NCBI RefSeq assembly: GCF_000969825.1
Contig: NZ_KQ033920.1
Coordinates: 919,672-983,671, forward strand
Reading direction: 5' to 3'
Origin: Parabacteroides gordonii MS-1 = DSM 23371
GTDB taxonomy: Bacteria > Bacteroidota > Bacteroidia > Bacteroidales > Tannerellaceae
DNA length: 64,000 nucleotides
Numbering within the stretch: the stretch's first letter is position 1; every line of letters starts with the position of its first letter. Below, in pieces: positions 16,587 to 25,971 of this stretch. Under the pieces are notes generated by a model. It did not search any database. It saw nothing but the letters and a program-made list of their open reading frames with translations, and was not told the origin of the DNA. The position numbers and the translations under genes are program-made.

Positions 16587-17138
16587 TTATCGACTAATAA
16601 CTCTTTTCTTAATATACTGGGCAGGATTACCTCCTACAACAGTCCAGGGATCAACATTCTTGAATACACAGGCACAAGCGCCGACAACAGCTCCCTGCCC
16701 TATTTTTGAGCCCATCCCAATAAATGAACCTGCCGCAACCCAAACCTGATCCTCTATAATAATAGGTGCTGTTATTAATGAATGATACGGATCTGTTATA
16801 TCATGAGAGGAAGCGCATAAATAACTTTTCTGAGAAATAGTTGTATGTTTCCCTATTCGTATCAAATCGGTATTGTAGCAATCCACATGGGGAGCCAGAC
16901 AGGAATAAGCATCCATTTCCAGGTTCCAAGGTGCCCATATACGGGCAGACGAATAAACATGTGCTTTCGCATGTACTCTGGCTCCGAATAAACGGAGCAG
17001 GAATAAACGCCAGAAATTAAAACAGGATAAACTCAAAGGACGAAATGCCAGTATATAGGTAACATTCCATAACGATCTCATCAATTTATTTTTAAATCCT
17101 AATCTATTCTTATATAATGATAAATCAACCTTATTCAT
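16587..17138 (-). CDS. WcaF-like acetyltransferase (left-handed beta-helix)
   Basis: 183 residues from the ATG at 17138, which lies just after the stop of the preceding gene; the frame extends upstream to 17171 but that would overlap it by 32 bp. Hexapeptide repeats cover about residues 55-175, with the WcaF-type signature segments SARIWAPWNLEMDAYSCLA, KHTTISQKSYLCASSHD and VWVAAGSFIGMGSKIGQGAVVGA. WcaF-type enzymes O-acetylate sugars of exopolysaccharides with acetyl-CoA. In this locus it would decorate the repeat unit. It lies between the GINT1-like gene and two GT2 genes. Confidence 0.87.
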   Translation of the reverse strand: MNKVDLSLYKNRLGFKNKLMRSLWNVTYILAFRPLSLSCFNFWRLFLLRLFGARVHAKAHVYSSARIWAPWNLEMDAYSCLAPHVDCYNTDLIRIGKHTTISQKSYLCASSHDITDPYHSLITAPIIIEDQVWVAAGSFIGMGSKIGQGAVVGACACVFKNVDPWTVVGGNPAQYIKKRVISR

Positions 17139-17139
17139 A

Positions 17140-18126
17140 CTATTTTCGACAAGACCGATATTTTCTGTCATCTATACTTCTCTTAATTTTAAAAATCAAC
17201 ATTTCCAGATAAAATCCTATTCTATTAATGAATCGTGCTTTTATAATGCCATCCGTGGCTATCAACGTCTCATTTTTAAATTTAACCCGGCAAAAATGAT
17301 GACCACCAAACTGATAGCGTTTATTAGTATGATCAAATAACTCCGGAATAACCAATGATTCGTGATAATCATTTTCAGTCAACAGATCTATCATATAAAC
17401 AGCCACATTATTCGCATACGATTTTTCGTCATCTTGCCCCATCCGATATAGCGTATTACCCTCTTTGAATACACTACCGCCACCACGTGCACCTTTCAGC
17501 CCGGAGAAAACAGGTGAACAAGGATGTTCCTTCCAACTGTCCGACAATAAATTTTTCGAAACAAATAAACATAACTTGTCATCCGAAGGGCTTGTAAACA
17601 GATACCACATTCCCTGATGATAAATAACAGAAGAGTCACTATAAGGCTTTCCTGATAATAGAACACATATTTTTTCCCAATTACGAGGAAAATCCATTGC
17701 CCTATAAAGAGCTACTTCATTCACTTTACTTGTTTCCGGTAACATATATACATCTCCTTTGTATTCGAAAACATTCGGATACGACAAATGGAAAGGTCTT
17801 TCCAACACCACCCCCTCAAATATCCAATGTATCAAATCTGAAGTTTTATAGGCAACAATATGTCCGTGTCCTCCTCTTTTCATTCTTTCACAGAATAACC
17901 ATAAATATCCGTCCTTTACAAATAAAAAAGGATCTGCATATAAACAAACATCCGACAATAGATTTTCACGACCGGGAAGAGTCAATGAGAAAACAGGATC
18001 AGTCAACCCAAATACATTTTCATCTTTCTGTCTGGAGACATAAACTGACCAAGCAACTAATTTAGAATTTAAACATCTCAACAAAAAATCGATCCACTTC
18101 CTATTTATTACAATTTTACAAACCAT
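17140..18126 (-). CDS. GINT1-like five-bladed propeller protein (putative transferase)
   Basis: 328 residues without a signal peptide. The repeated segments DPFLFVKDGYLWLFCE, SYPNVFEYKGDVYMLPE, DSSVIYHQGMWYLFTS and GGSVFKEGNTLYRMGQD are blades of a GH43-like five-bladed beta-propeller. This architecture is found in the glucosamine inositolphosphorylceramide transferase (GINT1) family and in bacterial capsule proteins related to it. Its place among glycosyltransferases suggests a sugar transferase rather than a hydrolase. The catalytic residues are not clear to me, and GH43-like hydrolase ancestry remains possible. Confidence 0.65.
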   Translation of the reverse strand: MVCKIVINRKWIDFLLRCLNSKLVAWSVYVSRQKDENVFGLTDPVFSLTLPGRENLLSDVCLYADPFLFVKDGYLWLFCERMKRGGHGHIVAYKTSDLIHWIFEGVVLERPFHLSYPNVFEYKGDVYMLPETSKVNEVALYRAMDFPRNWEKICVLLSGKPYSDSSVIYHQGMWYLFTSPSDDKLCLFVSKNLLSDSWKEHPCSPVFSGLKGARGGGSVFKEGNTLYRMGQDDEKSYANNVAVYMIDLLTENDYHESLVIPELFDHTNKRYQFGGHHFCRVKFKNETLIATDGIIKARFINRIGFYLEMLIFKIKRSIDDRKYRSCRK

Positions 18127-18176
18127 ATTCTTATATTTATAAAAAGGATAAGTCTATCTGACTATCTTTTCCATTC

Positions 18177-19325
18177 TCATTTTATTATTCTCAAAAAAGT
18201 AGAATAACTGCTATATCTCTCACTTATTAGTTTCTGAGCATATTTTCCGGCAGCTTCTTTTTTTTCTGAAATATCATCAACTGAAAGTGTACTCAAAAAA
18301 GCAGAAACAGATTCTAATTGATTTTCCGAATTGGGTAACAACCAGATTGCATCAGGAAACATACAAGCACCCTCCGATTTTTCATCCGCATTGTATAATA
18401 CAGGTAGTCCACAACATATCGCACTCACCACTTTCGATGGTACGCAAACATGATTCCACATCGATAGTAAAGAAGCGACACAGATGTCTACATATCTCAT
18501 CTCTGCCGAAGATATATAATCAAGCAGGATCACCGATTCAAATGCATTTGCTTCTTTCAACACCAATTTTGCTTTTGCTCCATATAAACGAAGCAAGATC
18601 AAATGCTTTTCAGGATCCAATTGCCTGATAAGTTCCAACAAAAAAGCATCGTTATGAGCTTCTCCTATATTGCCGGCATAACAAAATATGATCTTATTTC
18701 TATTGGCTTGCCGCCAAGATGGTTCGGGTGCTTCCTCTTTCTGACATACCCCGCAAGGCAACACAATATGAGGAATAAAAGGCCGCTTATATTGCCGGCA
18801 CAGATAACGATATTGCTGTTCGCCCAATGTGATCAGGAAATCAGGAACATGACGATAAACAAAAGAGAAAATCATCCGGTATATAAGATTATTACAAGAG
18901 ATTAGTCCCGCCGAAGTAAATGCTTCCGGATACAGATCCATCGTCCAGAATACTAGTTTACTTCGGGAAAACGGGCGGAATAAAATTGCCCAAATATTGA
19001 TCAGAGAGGGATCAGTCAGTACCACTTTCAATTGATGCTGTGGCAACAACAGAGAGTAAGCTATCAATCGGAAACCATCCACTAAATTACCTAAAAGACG
19101 AAACCATTTATTTGTACCACTATAAAAATCAGGCAATTCAATGGTTTGATAAGGCAATTTCTCCTCTTGCTGCGAAACCTGTCCTTTGTAAGAAGCATGA
19201 ATAGAAAGTACAATCACATCGACTCCGTTTTCCCATAAATAATCAGCCAGTTTGCGAACCGGACGTCCCGTGGCCGAAGGATGCAATGCGCCGTACTTAT
19301 TTATAATTACGACTTTTTTTTGCAT
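18177..19325 (-). CDS. GT4-like glycosyltransferase (WbuB type), capsule locus 2
   Basis: 382 residues with a GT-B layout. The N-terminal domain contains GRPVRKLADYLWENGVDVIVLS and the TDPSLINIWAILFRPFSRSKLVFWTMDLYPEA segment typical of WbuB/WcaI-like transferases. The C-terminal domain opens with KIIFCYAGNIGEAHN and has a donor loop VPSKVVSAICCGLPVL in place of the usual E-x7-E. It starts 3 bp after the Wzc stop, so it is part of the same transcript. Donor sugar unknown. Confidence 0.85.
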   Translation of the reverse strand: MQKKVVIINKYGALHPSATGRPVRKLADYLWENGVDVIVLSIHASYKGQVSQQEEKLPYQTIELPDFYSGTNKWFRLLGNLVDGFRLIAYSLLLPQHQLKVVLTDPSLINIWAILFRPFSRSKLVFWTMDLYPEAFTSAGLISCNNLIYRMIFSFVYRHVPDFLITLGEQQYRYLCRQYKRPFIPHIVLPCGVCQKEEAPEPSWRQANRNKIIFCYAGNIGEAHNDAFLLELIRQLDPEKHLILLRLYGAKAKLVLKEANAFESVILLDYISSAEMRYVDICVASLLSMWNHVCVPSKVVSAICCGLPVLYNADEKSEGACMFPDAIWLLPNSENQLESVSAFLSTLSVDDISEKKEAAGKYAQKLISERYSSYSTFLRIIK

Positions 19326-19328
19326 GTG

Positions 19329-21668
19329 TTAAGGATTATATCCATAATAACTCTCGCCATAACCATACCCGTAATACCCGTAGCCATAGCCATAACCTGC
19401 ATGCTTATAACGGGCATCATTCAGTAAAACAGACATATGCGGCAGTTTTCCGTCAGTATACAAACTTTCAATATCCGGCAAACGTCGGCGATCCATCATT
19501 CCTTCACGTATAACATAAATACATAAATCAGCTACACGACTGATTATAGGGGCATCCGCCACCATTCCATAAGGAACCGTATCAACAACAATATATTCAT
19601 ACATGTTTCTCAATTGCCCAATCAAATCATCCAAAGACTGTCCCAACAATAATTCGGCAGGATTAGGAGGTATAGGCCCGGAAGTTATCACATCCAACTC
19701 TTCAAAGCCGGGATAAGGACGTATCAATTGCGACAGGTCGGTTATCCTTCCTGATAAATAATGAGTAATACCCGGTAATACATTTCCTTCTCTATCTTTC
19801 TTCGATCCTTTGCGGATATCCAATTCCAGCAATACAGTCCTTTTCCCTGTCAATGCCAAAGAGGCTGCCAAATTATATGAAATAAACGATTTCCCGGAAT
19901 ACGGATTGAAAGAGGTGAACATCAATACTTGAGATTTCTTCTGCTTATCCAGCATAAAGTCTATATTTGTTCGCACAATACGGAAAGCCTCCGAAACCCC
20001 ATCTCTCCTTTTTTTGCCGACCACCAATTCTTCTTTTTTCCGATTATGAGGTATCTCTCCTAAAAAAGGGATACTCAGGCTATTTTCCAAATCTTTTCGT
20101 CCCCGTACGGTTACATCCAATATCGGTTGCAGATAGAAAAACAATCCCGGTATAAACAATCCGGCTAGTAATGCTCCAAATAAAATCACCAACGAATTTT
20201 CGCCGGCAGTGCCAACTCCATAGGCGGGATCAACTATATGAAGATTACTTTCCGCCGTAGCCGATGTCAAAGCATTTTCTTCCCGCTTATTCAGTAAATA
20301 GAGGAATAACTCTTCTTTTATTTTTTGCTGACGTTCTACGGAAAGCACATATCGCTGCTGTGTAGGGATATTACTAATTCTGCCTGCTTCTAAAAACTGC
20401 ATCCGTCTGGCATATTCCAATTTTGTAGTCAGCTCGTCTTTTGCATTCCTCAAACTTTGACTGATCGCCCGACGCAACGAGATTATTTCGTTCGTTCGGG
20501 ATTTCACCGCCGGACTTTTATCTCCTCCACTTTCATTTAGCTTATCCCGCTCCAGTATTGTTGTATTATATCTACTGATTAAAGCCTCAATTCCATCACT
20601 CAATATACCTGTATTAGCCGGCAGAACAGACTCGTTTTTTAACGGATCATGCAAATACTGCTGAACCAGTTGGATCAGCTCTCTTTGGTTGGTCAGTTCA
20701 ATCACTTCCTGATCATACCGACTCCGGTTTTCCAAAGATATTTTGGCTTCAATGGTAAAGTCTGCCGATTGGCTCTGTTTGCGGTAATCTTCTATATTAC
20801 TCTCCACATTTCCCAACTCTTCATTGATTAACTTCAATCGCTCATCAATAAAGACTGCCGTGCTTCGGATAATCTGATTTTTATCCTTCATCGACTCGTC
20901 TACATATACACGTATCAATGTATTCAATATATCATCAGCTCTCGTAGGTTTCGTATCCAGATAAGTCAGTGTCAATAAATTGGCATCTTTGATGGAGCGT
21001 TCCACTGTCAATTTGTCTAGCAGTGAAGATATAAGTAATTCACGGTTGTAACAGGAAATAAGTACCGGAACATTCACCCAGTTTTCATCAAAAAAAGAAG
21101 TCCGGTTCACAATCATCTTTCCAATCGGAGTGATTACTTCGGCATCGAAATTATACACCATCACGCCATCCGGGTCATCATCCAACCCTTTTATTTTATA
21201 ATGACTTTCCGACTGGGGAATAATAGAAAAAAAGGCCGGTTGGGTAAAAGTAGAATCCGGAAAATTTATTTTCAATGGTATATCTGTGTACATATCCCTG
21301 TCTTTCAGTCCGTCATCCAGCGTATAGCCGATTTCCAATCCTAATCGCCGGATCACTTCTCCCATCAATAAACGCGATTTGAAAACCAAAGCTTCTCCAT
21401 CTATACTATTGTTATTATTGTTGCTGTCGTCAAACATCTGCTTTTCATTAAAAGCTTCTTCCGTTTTCACTTTGTTTTTCAACTGCACAATGGCCTCCCG
21501 TTTATAGATAACCGGAACGGTTTCTATATAAATATAGGCGCCTCCCACACACAACAAAGCCGATAAAGCAAACCAATACCATTTCGTTATCAGGACATCT
21601 AAAATCGTCCGGAGATTGAATTCATCCACCAGCTTAAAGCTGTCCGTATAAGGGGTCTGTTCTTTCAT
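19329..21668 (-). CDS. wzc: Wzc-like chain-length regulator / BY-kinase
   Basis: 779 residues. Two membrane helices (about 33-52 and 500-525) flank a long periplasmic Wzz domain with coiled-coil stretches (about 275-340 and 370-440). The cytoplasmic part is a BY-kinase: Walker A-type SFNPYSGKSFISYNLA near 587, a Walker A' segment LLELDIRKGS and a Walker B segment YIVVDTVPYG. The last 22 residues are a dense tyrosine-glycine cluster, the autophosphorylation tail. Together with Wza it drives export and controls polymer length. It lies directly after wza (6 bp). Confidence 0.93.
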   Translation of the reverse strand: MKEQTPYTDSFKLVDEFNLRTILDVLITKWYWFALSALLCVGGAYIYIETVPVIYKREAIVQLKNKVKTEEAFNEKQMFDDSNNNNNSIDGEALVFKSRLLMGEVIRRLGLEIGYTLDDGLKDRDMYTDIPLKINFPDSTFTQPAFFSIIPQSESHYKIKGLDDDPDGVMVYNFDAEVITPIGKMIVNRTSFFDENWVNVPVLISCYNRELLISSLLDKLTVERSIKDANLLTLTYLDTKPTRADDILNTLIRVYVDESMKDKNQIIRSTAVFIDERLKLINEELGNVESNIEDYRKQSQSADFTIEAKISLENRSRYDQEVIELTNQRELIQLVQQYLHDPLKNESVLPANTGILSDGIEALISRYNTTILERDKLNESGGDKSPAVKSRTNEIISLRRAISQSLRNAKDELTTKLEYARRMQFLEAGRISNIPTQQRYVLSVERQQKIKEELFLYLLNKREENALTSATAESNLHIVDPAYGVGTAGENSLVILFGALLAGLFIPGLFFYLQPILDVTVRGRKDLENSLSIPFLGEIPHNRKKEELVVGKKRRDGVSEAFRIVRTNIDFMLDKQKKSQVLMFTSFNPYSGKSFISYNLAASLALTGKRTVLLELDIRKGSKKDREGNVLPGITHYLSGRITDLSQLIRPYPGFEELDVITSGPIPPNPAELLLGQSLDDLIGQLRNMYEYIVVDTVPYGMVADAPIISRVADLCIYVIREGMMDRRRLPDIESLYTDGKLPHMSVLLNDARYKHAGYGYGYGYYGYGYGESYYGYNP

Positions 21669-21674
21669 ATTCTT

Positions 21675-22463
21675 TTATTTAAATATCAAAACACTCATCG
21701 ATGCAAGGAAGGAGATAATCGACATCCAGGTTCCGATGTTCGTATACTGATTTTCTACACTTGTTTCCGCCTTGACACGGTTAGGTTCCACATATACCAT
21801 ATCATTCTGTTTCAGATAATAATCGGGAGACAGAAAAACATCTCTCGAACGCAGATCATGGTATAAAATCGTACGTACACCATCTGTTTCCCGAATAACC
21901 GCCACACGGTTACGACGTCCGTGAATGGTTAAATCACCCGCCATGCTGAGTGCTTCAAACAGCGTTATACGCTCCGAGGGAATGTTGTAAGTACCTGGAT
22001 TTTTAACCTCTCCAAGTATCGATATGCGGAAATTCAGAAAGCGTACTGTTACGACCGGAGCTTTTATAAATCCTTCCTTCTCCAATCTATTCTGGATCAG
22101 TTCAATCACTTGCCCACGAGTCAGACCGGCTACTTTTATTTTTCCAAGTAACGGAAAGTTAATCGTTCCGTCTACTTCCACCAGGTATCCCTGGTTATAT
22201 CCTTCCCCATAATATCCATCGAAGTTTCCATTATTATATCCGTTGCTATAACGCAAAAAAGGACGCAGTAATTCAGGATCCGGACAACTCACATTTATAT
22301 CCAGTAAGTCATCTTTTTGTATTTTTAAGCTCACCGTATCAGCCACAGCCGTTTTTTTCAATAATTCCTCCCCTTGCAAGTAAGCTATATCCTTTACTGA
22401 ACCACAAGAGACCAACAAACCAACCAATATCCAACTCAGAAAAAACAATCGATTCTTTTTCAT
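21675..22463 (-). CDS. wza: Wza-like polysaccharide export lipoprotein
   Basis: 262 residues with a lipobox (GLLVSCGSVKD). The polysaccharide export (PES/SLBB) domains follow: KIQKDDLLDINVSCPDPE, the LVEVDGTINFPLLGKIKVAGLTRGQ motif, and a second SLBB segment (ISILGEVKNPGTYNIPSERITLFEALSMAGD). A C-terminal membrane helix (about 240-260) is present, as in short Bacteroidales Wza proteins. It forms the periplasm-spanning/outer-membrane channel with Wzc. It is preceded by an HU gene after 6 bp and followed by wzc after 6 bp. Confidence 0.92.
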   Translation of the reverse strand: MKKNRLFFLSWILVGLLVSCGSVKDIAYLQGEELLKKTAVADTVSLKIQKDDLLDINVSCPDPELLRPFLRYSNGYNNGNFDGYYGEGYNQGYLVEVDGTINFPLLGKIKVAGLTRGQVIELIQNRLEKEGFIKAPVVTVRFLNFRISILGEVKNPGTYNIPSERITLFEALSMAGDLTIHGRRNRVAVIRETDGVRTILYHDLRSRDVFLSPDYYLKQNDMVYVEPNRVKAETSVENQYTNIGTWMSIISFLASMSVLIFK

Positions 22464-22469
22464 ACCCTA

Positions 22470-22748
22470 TTATTCCTTGTTTATTTTTTCAATTAATCCT
22501 TTTCCAGGCTTGAATTTCACACTCATGCGTTCCGTAATCACACATTCCTGACCGGTACGGGGATTACGTCCCATACGTTCGGTTTGTTGCCAGGGCATAT
22601 AATGACCGAAATCTTGTATCATCACTGAATCGTCACGTGCAATCGCTTCACATATCACTTCATCCATCGTGTCTATGAAACACAAGGATTGTGTAATCGT
22701 AGTAGACATACGACTTGCAATTTCTTTTGCTAAATCACTCTTGTTCAC
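22470..22748 (-). CDS. HU/IHF-family DNA-binding protein in the capsule operon
   Basis: 92 residues, the standard length. It has the HU fold: helices in the first 45 residues (MNKSDLAKEIASRMSTT), the DFGHY strand start, and the DNA-binding arm with GRNPRTGQE around residues 60-68, including the conserved Pro of the arm. It should bend or coat DNA. It is transcribed with wza and wzc (6 bp spacing), an unusual place for an architectural protein, but HU genes recur next to capsule loci in Bacteroidales. A local role in replication or recombination of the locus is possible; nothing in the sequence shows it. Confidence 0.92.
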   Translation of the reverse strand: MNKSDLAKEIASRMSTTITQSLCFIDTMDEVICEAIARDDSVMIQDFGHYMPWQQTERMGRNPRTGQECVITERMSVKFKPGKGLIEKINKE

Positions 22749-22766
22749 AATATTATCATATTTGTT

Positions 22767-23900
22767 TTAATCATATACAAATTCAGGTTTATCCCCTTGC
22801 CCAGCTACCCAAGCATACAACTGCTCCATCTGACGGGAAACGACATCCACCGAATATTTATCCAGTACCAGCTGGCGTCCGCGTTTACCCATCGCCTGCA
22901 ATTCTTCTTCATCCAGCGATAAAGCTTCTCTCACAGCTTCGCCTAAGGCAGCTACCTCGTTGCTTACCCACCAGCCACATCGATATGTTTTCAAGACATC
23001 CCAGGGGGATCCGGTCGATGCAATAACGGGAACTTTCTGAAGTAAAGCTTCTGGAACAATCATTCCAAAATTCTCAAAATCGCTGGGAACAACCAGACAA
23101 GTCAATGATGCTAACAAACGATTTTTTTCTATCCCGGAAACCCAGCCGACAAAACTGATATTGGATAATTGCAAATGCTCTGCCTCTTTCTTCAGAAAAG
23201 CAACATAATCAGGTTCTCCATCCCCCATTATCAGCAACTCCCCGAATTCATGCAGATTTTTCCAAACTTTCAGCAAACGGTCAACTCCTTTAACCGGATG
23301 TAAACGCCCCAGATACCCAACTCTCTTTTTTTTATTTTTCTCAAAAGGATTTTCTATATCCGATATTTCCATCGGATTAGGAACAACAGCTACCGGATTG
23401 GTAAACCCCAATGCCCGGTAATGCTCCATCTCTTCCCGGCAGGTAACATGAATACAGTCCGCCTGTTGTAATTGCCGACGTTGATACATATTCAGAGCAA
23501 TCTTCTTTATCAAGGAGGAATGGGCCAACGCCTGAGGATACAAAGTTCCATGCAAAGTGATCATATAATGAAATCCTTGATACCATGCAAATTTAGCAGT
23601 AGCATATCCTGCATACTGCCATAATCCCTGAATGTGATATACATTCGCCTCATTTTCCTTACTATTCAGTTCTAAAGGGATCGCCTTTGAATATCCCCAA
23701 CGTTTCTCATGAAAACGGGGACGGGGAAGATAACAGATGGAAGGATTGTCCGATACGGTTTCCTCGCCCGGAGCCGGTTGGTTTGTCAATACCGTTACAT
23801 CCATTCCAAGAGCTCTTGTCCCTTGCAACGTCAACAATGTTGTATACGCAGGGCCACCACAAGCCGTACTCATAGAGCTTATTACATGAATAATTTTCAT
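22767..23900 (-). CDS. GT4-family glycosyltransferase, capsule locus 2
   Basis: 377 residues with a complete GT4 pattern: the N-terminal MKIIHVISSMSTACGGPAYTTLLT with the donor-side GG, VVPNPMEI, KRVGYLGRLHPVKGVDRLLKVW and the donor motif SDFENFGMIVPEALLQKVPVIAS with two Glu spaced eight apart. It probably adds a hexose in an alpha linkage in the cytoplasm. It lies between a sulfotransferase gene (upstream) and the HU gene (downstream, 18 bp). Confidence 0.9.
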   Translation of the reverse strand: MKIIHVISSMSTACGGPAYTTLLTLQGTRALGMDVTVLTNQPAPGEETVSDNPSICYLPRPRFHEKRWGYSKAIPLELNSKENEANVYHIQGLWQYAGYATAKFAWYQGFHYMITLHGTLYPQALAHSSLIKKIALNMYQRRQLQQADCIHVTCREEMEHYRALGFTNPVAVVPNPMEISDIENPFEKNKKKRVGYLGRLHPVKGVDRLLKVWKNLHEFGELLIMGDGEPDYVAFLKKEAEHLQLSNISFVGWVSGIEKNRLLASLTCLVVPSDFENFGMIVPEALLQKVPVIASTGSPWDVLKTYRCGWWVSNEVAALGEAVREALSLDEEELQAMGKRGRQLVLDKYSVDVVSRQMEQLYAWVAGQGDKPEFVYD

Positions 23901-23947
23901 TTTAGTATTTTTTTTCTAAGACCTTTTATATATAGTTCCCGATATTT

Positions 23948-24667
23948 TCAATACCTATATTTTCGGAATAATTCCGTATCTTCAGGATACAGTTTCTCAA
24001 TCATCTCATACATATTATCGGGTATGTTATAAGCTTTTGCAATCGATAAACGAACCTGATATTCCGATAATCCGAAAATGTCTAATAATTTACCCCAGTC
24101 GCTTTCCGATTCATAATAAAAAATTTCTACATCTTTACCCCAAAAATAACTTTGCGGGTTTAGCCAGGGGATTTTTTTACTTCGTATGAATAAATCTTGT
24201 TTTGAATGTTTAAAAGATAAGATCTGTTTACAGCATTCCTCTGGTGAAACAGTAAAAAGTTTCACCAGAGTATGAGTATATGTCCAGGGACATATACTTC
24301 GAAAAAAAGTATTTCTTATTCTTGACTCCATTCCTTCTTTATCTAATCTTGCACAAGGAATTTCAATAAAGCTAAGTTTTACAGAGGCGATCAAATGCAG
24401 CTTAACCTCCTTGACTGCTGAATAAAAACGACTATACGGGTTACGCACCATCATTACAATCCTATAATCTTTCCAATCCGGAATAAAACGGTATAAATCT
24501 AAATAGGTAATATGTCCTAAGTCTGTTCCATATTGAGGGTCATAGGTTTTCCACCATTTCATAGCATCCGACTTCCCATACTTTTCAATATAAATATCTC
24601 TTAGAAATGTTCCTCCACATTTCGGATTATGCAAGTATATCACCTTGCGCTTATTGTCGACAATCAT
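23948..24667 (-). CDS. Carbohydrate sulfotransferase (sulfotransferase family 2-like)
   Basis: 239 residues. The PAPS-binding 5'-phosphosulfate loop is visible as NPKCGGTFLRDIYI (residues 14-27), and the 3'-phosphate-binding motif as MVRNPYSRFYSAVKE (about 72-86), both characteristic of sulfotransferases. There is no signal peptide or membrane segment, so it would act in the cytoplasm on the lipid-linked unit. It implies that the product of locus 2 carries sulfate. It sits between the primase-like gene (18 bp) and a GT4 gene. Confidence 0.82.
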   Translation of the reverse strand: MIVDNKRKVIYLHNPKCGGTFLRDIYIEKYGKSDAMKWWKTYDPQYGTDLGHITYLDLYRFIPDWKDYRIVMMVRNPYSRFYSAVKEVKLHLIASVKLSFIEIPCARLDKEGMESRIRNTFFRSICPWTYTHTLVKLFTVSPEECCKQILSFKHSKQDLFIRSKKIPWLNPQSYFWGKDVEIFYYESESDWGKLLDIFGLSEYQVRLSIAKAYNIPDNMYEMIEKLYPEDTELFRKYRY

Positions 24668-24685
24668 ATCTGTTTTTTTCTGTGT

Positions 24686-25906
24686 TTATTCTAATAACCA
24701 ATCCGCCTTTAACACCGGAGAATGAGCCAATTGACCCGTGACTTTTCCTAAACGTTTATGCAAAGGGATCATACGGGCAAACAGATCTGTACGCTCTGTT
24801 ACAGTCAATGCCAGTTGTAAGTCAGACAACAGTTCTTTGATCTGTTTCAACAAAGTAGCTTCACATATTTCCAATCGGCTGTAGCGAGTTGATTTTCTTA
24901 TATATTCGGAAAACTCTGTATCTCCCATTATACGAAGCAGAGAGTCCGGATCATGTTTCGGTTCAAGGATGATCCGACCGACAGAAAAACCTTTTGTTGA
25001 TAATAACCGGGCAGATTTGACCCCGCTTACCTGTCCAGCCTTGTCACCGTCGAGCATAATGATTGCACATTGTGTATACCGGCTGAGTAATGATGCATGC
25101 TGTTCGGTCAGCGCCGTACCGCACAAAGCCACCGTATTCCTAAATCCGGTAGCATGCATGGCTAGCACATCCTTATACCCTTCGGTGATATAGACAAATT
25201 TTCGCTTACGGATTTCGTCCTGTGCCTGGTATAAACCATATAACAGTTCACTTTTATGATAAACCGGACTGGTCGGCGAATTGACATATTTACGGATATC
25301 CGTTCCTTCAATATCTCCCCGATAACGACCGGCGAAAGCCACCAGTTCCCCTCGCTCATTGCGAATCGGAAAGATCAGACGGTTACAAAATGCGGTATAG
25401 TCAGGAGGTAAAAAATAAGAGGCGACACCCACCTCGAATAGGCTGTAAACCTCCTGCAAAATTTCTTCTTCCGGAATATATTTTTTCAATAAGTCCAACA
25501 CCATCCGATGGTTACGGAACAAGGTAGCAATATGTATAGGGCTGACAAGTTCCGGTTTATCTTTTGCCACCGGGATATTTGTCTTTTTTACCGGAGGATA
25601 TTTTACCGATTGGTAATCGTCCATATCCGACACCCCATACCAACCAGCCAGTATCTTCAATGCCTGACAAAAATCGCACCTCTCCATTTGTTGCACAAAT
25701 CGGAACAAGTCGCCACCCTCGTTACAAGCAAAGCATTTATAGTATTGCCCTTCTACATTTACATGCAGCGACGGATGCTGGTCGTCATGAAAAGGACAAA
25801 GGCCAACCAAAGTCTTAGCCAAGCTACCTGTCCTTTTTAAAGACAGATAGCGCTCGACTACATCTTCCAAACGAGCCACTTGTTTTATTTGATCTTTCAG
25901 GTTCAT
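24686..25906 (-). CDS. DnaG-type primase, short, embedded in the capsule operon
   Basis: 406 residues from the ATG at 25906 (MNLKDQIKQVARLEDVV fits DnaG; the frame extends to 25951). It has a CHC2 zinc finger (CPFH with CFAC 21 residues on), an RNA polymerase domain and a TOPRIM core with the catalytic glutamate in TEGYKDVLAM and the acidic LDGDKAG motif. The C-terminal helicase-binding domain of housekeeping DnaG (usual length 580-700) is absent or much reduced. A second primase inside a capsule operon, two genes from a DnaB-type helicase, suggests a replication module of a mobile element. Active-site residues look intact. Confidence 0.9.
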   Translation of the reverse strand: MNLKDQIKQVARLEDVVERYLSLKRTGSLAKTLVGLCPFHDDQHPSLHVNVEGQYYKCFACNEGGDLFRFVQQMERCDFCQALKILAGWYGVSDMDDYQSVKYPPVKKTNIPVAKDKPELVSPIHIATLFRNHRMVLDLLKKYIPEEEILQEVYSLFEVGVASYFLPPDYTAFCNRLIFPIRNERGELVAFAGRYRGDIEGTDIRKYVNSPTSPVYHKSELLYGLYQAQDEIRKRKFVYITEGYKDVLAMHATGFRNTVALCGTALTEQHASLLSRYTQCAIIMLDGDKAGQVSGVKSARLLSTKGFSVGRIILEPKHDPDSLLRIMGDTEFSEYIRKSTRYSRLEICEATLLKQIKELLSDLQLALTVTERTDLFARMIPLHKRLGKVTGQLAHSPVLKADWLLE

Positions 25907-25971
25907 ATTAACAATGTGCCAATAGAGCAATGGAGATAGTAATTGGTTCAATTATTGACAGTTTTGAGTCT

